Assembly: GCF_037042905.1 (NCBI RefSeq) | Contig: NC_087252.1 | Coordinates: 20,291,701 to 20,355,700, forward strand | Reading direction: 5' to 3' | Length of the DNA stretch: 64,000 nucleotides | Origin: Lytechinus pictus | Taxonomy: Eukaryota > Echinodermata > Echinoidea > Temnopleuroida > Toxopneustidae | In this document: in pieces, positions 56,461 through 64,000 of the stretch | How positions within the stretch are numbered: position 1 is the first letter of the stretch | Layout of the letters: every line of letters starts with the position of its first letter | The notes under the pieces: generated by a model | Told to the model about the DNA's origin: nothing | The model's database searches: none | Seen by the model: the letters and a program-made list of their open reading frames with translations, nothing else | Made by a program: the position numbers and the translations under genes

Positions 56461-59400
56461 AAAAAATCTTCGTGAACGAGCCTGATATGATCGCGCGCTG
56501 TTTAACCCGCGAAAATGTTACAGAAATTCACTGCCTGCACCGGAATTTTCTGCAAAGGTAAGACAATGAATTTCGCCCGTACTTTCTAAATTATGTCATT
56601 AATACTTATGTAAACCATGTAATTTTAGCATGAATTGATATTTCAAGTATAAAGATGCTAAATATCGTTTGACCATTCGAAATGATGATGTGAAATTGCG
56701 AAATTTAATGTACATTTCCCGTCTTGGCATCGTTGAAATTCTCGCACAGACCGAGTGACACATGCGATCGCCTAGCTTCCCCGGAGTTGTGGCTGTGTTG
56801 TCGTGTGGTCATGGTGGTGACCTGTGGCTGTTGGGCGTTGCATGTGTAATGTCTAACGTTAATGATGGTGTTTGTGCGGCCCCATTACCGACTCCCGGTA
56901 ATATTTTATTAAATGTCAGATACTTTTGTTAATTAAAGAAGGCCTACCGGTACCTAATACACTATAGGCCCTACCTATAGACACACGTTAGATTCGAGCA
57001 ATTCTCAATGACAATGTCTGATTGTACTAGGCCTACCTAGTAGTACTAGTAGTACTAGTACCGGTACTAACTCTAAGTATGGCAGTCATGGCAGTGTATC
57101 CTATTGCCGGACACCTTTATTTCAGTGCTTTAAAAATGACAACTAGAGGAAATACAATCAAGAAAAATTCACACTTGCTATTCCAAATATTATGAAAATT
57201 ATGAATATGATAGGCCTAGGCCTACAATTATTTTATATTTACCAACTGTTTTCTTTGCATCGGCCATCGCACTTGCTGCATACCCCTCCACGAAAAACAA
57301 TTATTTTCGTGCGCGACAAATTACATCATGATTCCGGACGCGCGCCGGACGGGTAAAGATATCCTTGATTATATGATGTAAGAACAAATTTTTGTGATTT
57401 TTTTTCTTCTTATATCATATCATGAGTAAATTCTAAATATTATTTGCTTTTTTTATATCGAATCTGAGCAGATGTTAGTAGGAATAAATTCGTGTTTGAT
57501 AACTTATTTTATTTTGTCTTGTTAGCTGCATGTTCCATGGCACTTTCCAATAATAATATGTTCGCGTTCGTATCGAGACGCTCATCAAGTTCTATCGATG
57601 CACTGCCGATCGACGGCTCTACTCACGGTAAACCTCGCGCACGGGTACCTTGAGAACTAGCCGTCGACGATCACCCACAATACACCACACCTCATCATTC
57701 GATCGAAGGAGTGGACGAGATTGAAATTCGGCAAATCATGCCATATTTCCGTTAGAAAATATATCAATTGTTAATACAAAACTATGTTATATGATATTTT
57801 AAGCATTTTCTGTCATTTTTAGAGATAATTAGGTAGAAAATGGATTTTTCGCCTTGTTTTTGCAATCTTGTTCTATGTATTGGTCTGTGAAATTGAATTG
57901 CGGAAGTCTTGTGGTACGAATTTGTTTTAGAACGCAGTAATATGCGCGTCCGGAATCATAATAGTGTCCGGTAATACAATACGTGACTATACTAGGTCCA
58001 CATCTAACTAAGACTAAGTTTGGTCTAAGTTAACTGTTGTTAACTTGCACTTGCGTATCAAAAAAAGGTTTACATTACACTTTGAAAAAGCCCTGGGAAT
58101 AATAAAAATGTACATTTGTCTGTAATTTTTTCACATATAATCTTGCTTGGGTTTGGGCATGGGTGTCTCCCCCTCCATTGTATTTCAAGTGGGGGGGGGG
58201 GGGGGTGGCCTGTAATGTCCCCCAATAGGGTAGAAAAATTATAATGATGAAAAAATGAAAAGTTTGATCATGATGATTATACTATAATACTAGTGATTAT
58301 GCCATCAATCAGTTTGTTTCCCTTGCAATTCGTGTATATTGTTATTATTATTATTAAATAAAACATTCTTTTCCAGGACTTTTTTAAACAGATGGGTGGA
58401 GGTTCAAGATGAAAAAGAATGAAATGTTTATGTACATGATATTTTTTAACACATGAATGACATAAAAGGACCCCGACAAAAAACAACTTTTGTTGATACT
58501 GATAGGGTGTTCCATCCCACCAGTGGTGAATAAATAAATTTTAATAAATCAATTAATTCAAAAGGGTGGAAAAATAAACGGGAGTAAAAGGGTGGCAAGA
58601 TAAACGGGAAAAAGAAACCCCATGGACGTAAATCCCAGAGGGGTGGATCTTGAAAAAGTACAAATAACTTTTCTCAGATTTACCCCTCCCCACATCCGAG
58701 TGCATGATGTTTGTTCCATTTAATCTACAACCCTTTTGTCTTGAATATCACTTCATTTTTGTTATGTAAAATAAGTAAATCACCAGGCATCGCAAATCAT
58801 TTTTCACTAACTTTTCAAAAGTAAGTGGTGATCACTCAAGCAGAAATATTTTTTGACAGTTATATCGTCATTTGCTTTAAATGGATCTGTACCAATGTTA
58901 AAATATTACAAATGTATAATTTTACAGGTTTTTTTTTTTCAAAGTGTAAGCTTTTTTTGATATGCACCGTATAGATCAAGGGTAAGGCCATAGCATATAG
59001 TAGGCCTAGATTTAAATCTAGAGCTAGATCTGTAGTCTATGCTATAATAGTAGGCAGTACATGTAGCTCATCCGGCCTTTTGGGATGGATGAGCTTCTTG
59101 TGGCGTGGCATCCGGCACCTGTGGACAATTTCAAAATGCTTGTTCTTCGTCATTTCAAGTTCGATTTCAATTCAGTTCATGCTGTTTGCTTTTAGATCTA
59201 GATCTTGATGATAGATAGCACTAGGTCTACAGTAGGTTGGGGATTCAAAGCTACACAGAATTGAGACCAAAAGCTTCGATGACTGTTATTTCCGCTGAAC
59301 TCCGTTGTTGGCTCCACTTATTAGAGACCGAAGTCTCTAACTCGGTCTGTACAGGGACTCAATGGCCATATGTTTGTCTATGTATTATTAAGTTCGGATC

Positions 59401-59683
59401 AACCAGGAAATTCATTTTGGTCCAGTTCTTTTCTTATAATATATTTTTATAAAATAAAGACAAAAATCGATGAGCCCCGTCGGGGGGATTTTGCATTGTT
59501 AACCCCCTCATGGTGGCTGCACGATAGCAAGCCGTCTGTGGCTATGTACGGTGAGAAAAAAGTAAAAATATAACTTGAAAAAATCCTTGAAACAGATGGC
59601 TGCCAGCTGTCTAAACGTAATTTTGAAACTAATTAGGTCTAACATTAAATTTTATAACTGTTTCCTTTTTCATTTTGTTGCAG
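56461..59683. other. Region between the Harbinger terminus and the Myb-like gene
   Basis: A possible 5' exon ends at a good donor (CTGCAAAG then GTAAGAC, about 56556) and contains a short upstream ATG (MLQKFTACTGIFCK). TGATTCCGGACGCGC near 57330 is inverted near 57939-57953 (GCGCGTCCGGAATCA), perhaps a small inverted-repeat element. A G15 run is at about 58191-58205. Nothing else is recognisable. Confidence 0.4.
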
Positions 59684-62600
59684 ATTTCACAAGTTTCAAG
59701 CCAATACAACAATGGTAAGAATTAGTGCCAGCCTCCCAATATATGAAATGTTTACATCTTTGTTTTAGAATGTGATCTAATACGGTATATTCTATATGCA
59801 CCAGCTCACCAAGCATTGCAATTTCCTTCCTCTCTTTGGATAGACATTGGTATTTTTATAGACTTTGTCAAAACATTTTTTATGATGTCTCAATTTGCTT
59901 AGAGATTTAGAATAGTGTTTATGTACATGTACAAGTGATCGTAATTCACATTAATTTGTGTATCAAATTAAACAACTCTTCTCAAGTGTTACCATGACTC
60001 CACGTTAAAGCCGAAGCAACCTTAAAAATTAATTTGTGTGAGATATTGAGTGAATGCATTATTATGAAATGGCATGGAAAGTTAGAATGCCAGTTCTCTG
60101 TGCAATCACATCATCCTAATTGCCAGTACATGGTTGAGAAACTTACAATTTTAATGGATCCATATTTTTCCTTGTCTAATTTGTTACATAATTTTTTTAT
60201 ATAGGAAGGTGACAAGAAAAAAAGACGAAGAAATTGGCATGATGGGGAGGTACACTGCCTGTGCCAATTTGTGCAAAAGCACAAATATGTGCTTTTTGGC
60301 AAGGCTGGCCATGCTAGCGTTCCGGTAAGAAAGATCTTCCTTATTAGCTATCATCATTTTCACAGTAAAGATTGTAACTTTATTCCAAGGTGGTCATAAT
60401 ATCTCAATGGATTTCAATTTGTAAATTATTTGTTTCTTTTAGTTCTGCGATCCGTAACACAAAGGTTTGCGATGAATTGCAAAAATGAAAGAAGCGCACC
60501 GATTGGTTCCCGATCAGTATTTTAAACAGAGCGTGCATGCAATGATGTTCTTGCTTGGTCATTGGTATTTAGCGATTGATTGCAGTTTGCGATGGATTGC
60601 AAATATGAAACAACCGCACTGATTGGTCCTTGGTCAGTATTTTAAACCTAATGCGCGTGTAACATTGACATTGATTGGTCAGTTCATTTAGCGATTGATC
60701 GCTAATCTTTGTGTTACAGAGCCCTGGAGATTAAACCTATGAGACTTGAAACAACTCTGTTAAAATTGAGAATGATAATATATTTGATTTAAAGAAAAAT
60801 CAGTTTGATTTCTGTTTATGTTAAAATCCCAATTTTTCTCTGGAATACATAATGTATGTGTTCATTTTTCATTCACCCATTAAATATAGTTTGTGGGTTT
60901 TTTTGGGGGGTCAAACTTTTTTAGTCTTCTAAGTATTGGACTTGGCTTTGTCCTCAGATTTGCGAGCATGGGTCTTAGCCTCGAATTAGAGCAAGCTGGT
61001 ATCGGATACAAAATTGCCAGAATAGGGGTACAGTCGTCATTCCGAAGGTTCGTTAGTCCAAAAACACAATAACATTTGTAATTCTTAAGGTTCGTTGGTC
61101 CAAAAATGCAATAAGGTTTGTTAATTCAAAGATTCGTTAGTCTGAAAATGAAATAAGGTTTGTTAAAAATTAAAATGTATATTTTTTTCATGTTCAGGTG
61201 GAAAAAAGAAAAAAAAAGTACTGGAGAAAGGCAACAGCGATACTCCGGGCTAACGGCTACCAGCGGGAGGAGGAAGAGATCATCCGGAAGTGGGCCGACC
61301 TGAAGCAGAGAGCTTTGAAGTACAAGGCTCAGCGAAACATGACAGGTAATGAGCATGATCGATGATCAGTTAAGGGTTAACACCTTGTTGGAAATTTTTA
61401 AAAGATTTTTTTATAAAAATTGCTATTAAAGTAATCTTTGATATCTCTGGTTTCAAAAATTTCAGTTTTATAAAGATTGATGATTTTGAAAGTACTGGAA
61501 TAGACCATTTTGTTCATGAGGTTGATGTTACCTCTCAACACGGATAGACATTTCTACTCAAATTCAATTCACTCTAGTTTTATTGTTTTCAAAGTAACTC
61601 CTATTTTATTTTGATATTCTTGCATTCTGAACATTAATCCATCATCAAACATAAACTAGTAGAACAAAAATTTTAGGAAGTAAATTTTTTTGGTAGGTGC
61701 TGATATTTTGATATTTTGATGGAATTGATAAACATTACCAAATTTTTGAAAACCACTTTCTATCTTGTCCATCCCTGATATGGCACGTTTATTTGATACT
61801 TGTGTTTGTAGGTTACCATGGCAACAAACTTGTTTTCAGCATACTTTGTCCTACATGTACCCTTAACTATAATATACAAAGGAACCGTGCTCATCTTATT
61901 CCTAATTTCTCAATACAAGCCTTCAAAATTTTCAAAATCTATCAAATGTCCGTACGTGATGAACTGATAACTCTCTAATGTAGGAGTATCTTTAATTGAA
62001 AATTTGTATCTTCATTATTACTTTATAATATACCCTGGTATATATATATTATGATGTAGTTTAAGAAATACATGTTAAGCAATCTGTTTGTATAGATACA
62101 CAGGTAAACCTCATTGGTATTATACTTGTTATTTGTAGATATTTTATCAATATTATCAGTTAACTTTTTTATCATAATGTATGCATGAACTGGATATACT
62201 GTATGAATCAATTCTTCTCTGATTTTGATTTTAACCTCCCTAATAAATTCTTGAGTGAAATATTTTATTGCTGGAGGGATGCTATGCTCAAAGGAGTTTG
62301 CAAATTATTGTGGTGTGTTTACTGGTTGGCATAAATATATAAATGCTAATATTTTAATGGTCTTCTTTCATCAGTCAATTTTCTTATATTGGATTTGTTT
62401 TTTTATCCTTGGAAAAAAAAAAACCCAAATTTCATTTTCATCAAGGTAATGAGCAATTTATAATGGATATCAGTTTGAGATTTAAACTTTGACTGTTATT
62501 GTTATTGCTACTAATGCTCTTGCTTTGAGATATTGATGACTTCATTTTTTGTGTATTGAAAAAAAAACAGGTGGGGGCAGCCTTGAAATTCGGCCCACGT

Positions 62601-64000
62601 TAGAGGCTGTTCTGGAGATTCTCGCAAGAGAAACGGTGGAGGGGGTAGTCGGGTCCTCCGACGAAGCAGGCTTCAGCTCGTCCCAAGTAAGAAACTATTT
62701 CAATTTTGAAACGGATATTACAAAATTATGCTCAACTGCAATTACTTGGAATTTTGCTCTCCATGTTTTGGAAATATGTAAAAGAAATTTGCTCAAAGAA
62801 TATTCTGCACTTTCTGTTATTAATTCCTCATTCATATTAAGCAAAACACATCAACATATCTGTAGTGTTTCAATGTTTCTGGGAACAAGTTAGCTTGTGT
62901 GAAAACAGAAAAACCAAAGAAAAGATCCAATGAAAGTGAGAAAAATTGAACAAATAATAAGTTATGACCATCTTCTTATTGCTGTTCCAATTGTTCTCAA
63001 ACTGTCATTGATCTTATAATTTGATTGTTCCGTTTTCATACAACATGTACAAGCAAACTCTCTCCTTTAAAGTTAGATGTAACGATTGTTCTTTTTGCCA
63101 GTAATATGCAATTTAATGGGTTTTTTTTCAAATGATCCTTTTCATTTTTACATTTCCTTTGTCATCTCCTATATCCATCTCATCTCCACCATTTCTACCC
63201 ATTGTACACATACATTTCTTGATTTATCATGCAGTGATGTATACTTGCATTCCTTTGCATTTATTTTCATGAGAGTCAAATAAAAACAAATAGAAATCAT
63301 TGTTTTGTGGTATAAAGTCAGTAGTGTGAAGTTAAAATTACTTCATTTTATTGTTAAACCACAATATTAGGTTAATTGAGATAATACAAATACTTATGTG
63401 TGAAAATATTTAATCATCATTTAAGACTAAATGCAAAACAATAAATTCATTATGCACTCTACTATTATGTTGATAGCAATTGTTCAACCATAATGATATA
63501 TAAGTGTTGTATTCTGACAATTAAATCCATATTCCTATTCATGGAATTAATGTCTCAATTTGCTGAAGATATTAAAACTGCCACTCCATAACTTCTGAAT
63601 TGAGTGGTCTAAGTTAACCAGGGTTTAAAATAAAAAACTGTCTGAAGATAGATGAAATTTCACTTAAAATAAGGTACAAGTTGATTTTGCACTTAGACTG
63701 CTATCTAATAGTCTTATAATCAATTTACAGGTTTCTTTTATTCATGCATTTAATCAAATGACAATGTTCATTTTTGCTTAGGACACAATAGATGGAGACA
63801 ATGAGGCTTGCCTACTGTTTAGCAGCATGGCAGCAGGAGCATGTTCATGCACCCCTGTTCCTGTCAACACTACCTCCGCTGCAGTCAACACCACCACCAT
63901 TTCCGTCAACACCACCACCGCTGCCGTCAACACCACCACTGCTACCACAACCACTACCACAACTGCAATAGCTGCTGCAACCACCTCCGCCTCCACCACC
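59684..64000 (+). CDS. Myb/SANT-like DNA-binding protein, NAIF1/Harbinger-accessory type, 5' exons (partial)
   Basis: Exons are 59684-59714 (ATG is its last three bases, 59712-59714), 60205-60324, 61198-61345, 62571-62686 and 63782 to beyond the window. All junctions are GT-AG and in phase, giving 202 residues so far. After MEGDKKKRRR the Myb-like trihelix has spaced tryptophans (Trp12, Trp50, Trp73) in NWHDGEVHCLCQFVQKHKYVLFG and EEEEIIRKWADLKQRALKYK. A GGGSLE...LEILA segment (91-112) follows, a layout seen in NAIF1-like proteins and in the Myb-like partner that carries Harbinger transposase to the nucleus and to its DNA. From residue 147 the chain becomes Thr/Ala/Val-rich with VNTT repeats. 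The protein presumably binds DNA. It may be a transposon protein, a domesticated copy or an ordinary host gene; the Harbinger end at 56298 favours the first. Confidence 0.75.
60447..60725. mobile_element. MITE with TGTAACACAAAG ends in an intron of the Myb-like gene
   Basis: The left end CCGTAACACAAAGGTTTGCG is inverted at the right as CTGTAACACAAAGATTAGCG. Inside, a segment starting TTTGCGATGAATTGC at 60466 is repeated from 60586 (120-bp period) with GATTGGT and CAGTATTTTAAAC in both. The GCGATTGAT/GATTGCA content suggests Harbinger kinship, but a target duplication is not clear. Confidence 0.65.
63843..64000 (+). repeat. Coding VNTT repeat (GTCAACACCACCACC)
   Basis: Inside the last visible exon, GTCAACAC recurs at about 30-bp steps (63858, 63885, 63906, 63927) and grades into ACC/ACT/GCT triplets. 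It encodes Val-Asn-Thr-Thr units and then Thr/Ala runs. The apparent minus-strand Val-rich frame is its shadow. Confidence 0.8.

Noticed and set aside
63778-63999. Val/Ala-rich minus-strand frame at the right edge
   Set aside because: It is antisense to the Thr/VNTT-rich exon of the Myb-like gene.
1-64000. CRISPR arrays, operons, bacterial promoters or phage genes
   Set aside because: The genes are intron-containing and the repeats are eukaryotic transposable elements; no array with regular spacers exists.

Overview
The window looks like nuclear DNA of a marine invertebrate, most plausibly an echinoderm. That is inferred from the AT-rich composition, genes split by GT-AG introns, tRNA-derived SINEs, non-LTR retrotransposons and a very high load of inverted-repeat DNA elements. 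I saw no operons, CRISPR arrays or bacterial features. Species assignment cannot be made from sequence inspection alone.

Layout. Positions 7-11979 are one foldback element whose arms are degenerate tandem repeats of about 190-200 bp carrying a GGCCGCCAT core. Its right arm is split by a 9.3 kb minus-strand insertion holding an L1/Tx1-type ORF1 and a frameshifted endonuclease/reverse transcriptase ORF2, with an unexplained 4 kb between them. Positions 12000-30600 are repeats on repeats: tRNA-derived SINEs, two degraded plus-strand LINE copies, a 5.8 kb PIF/Harbinger-like element (TTA target duplication) inserted into the second copy, a near-perfect 625-bp foldback inside that, a TA-flanked mariner-type element, a 399-bp tandem array and a 42-bp minisatellite.

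Host genes. The best supported is a minus-strand alpha/beta-hydrolase gene (31257-39598). Its eight exons join without a break into a 430-residue predicted type II membrane protein with a Ser-Asp-His triad. Its introns hold SINEs, simple repeats and a 1.3 kb foldback. Positions 40200-42800 carry a 221-bp array and dispersed related motifs, followed by a hAT-type MITE with a perfect 8-bp duplication. A broken monocarboxylate-transporter-like gene lies at 44021-45018 (minus). From 51841 an immunoglobulin-domain gene begins on the plus strand; only its signal-peptide exon and first half-domain are visible.

The right edge (59684-64000) carries the first five exons of a Myb/SANT-like DNA-binding protein of the type found in NAIF1 and in the accessory protein of Harbinger transposons. 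About 3.4 kb upstream, at 56298, lies a Harbinger-type terminus. The two may be the left part of an autonomous Harbinger element whose transposase lies beyond the window. The terminal motif GTTGCARGAA recurs about 95-110 bp further inside at the ends examined, which makes it a candidate binding site for such a protein.
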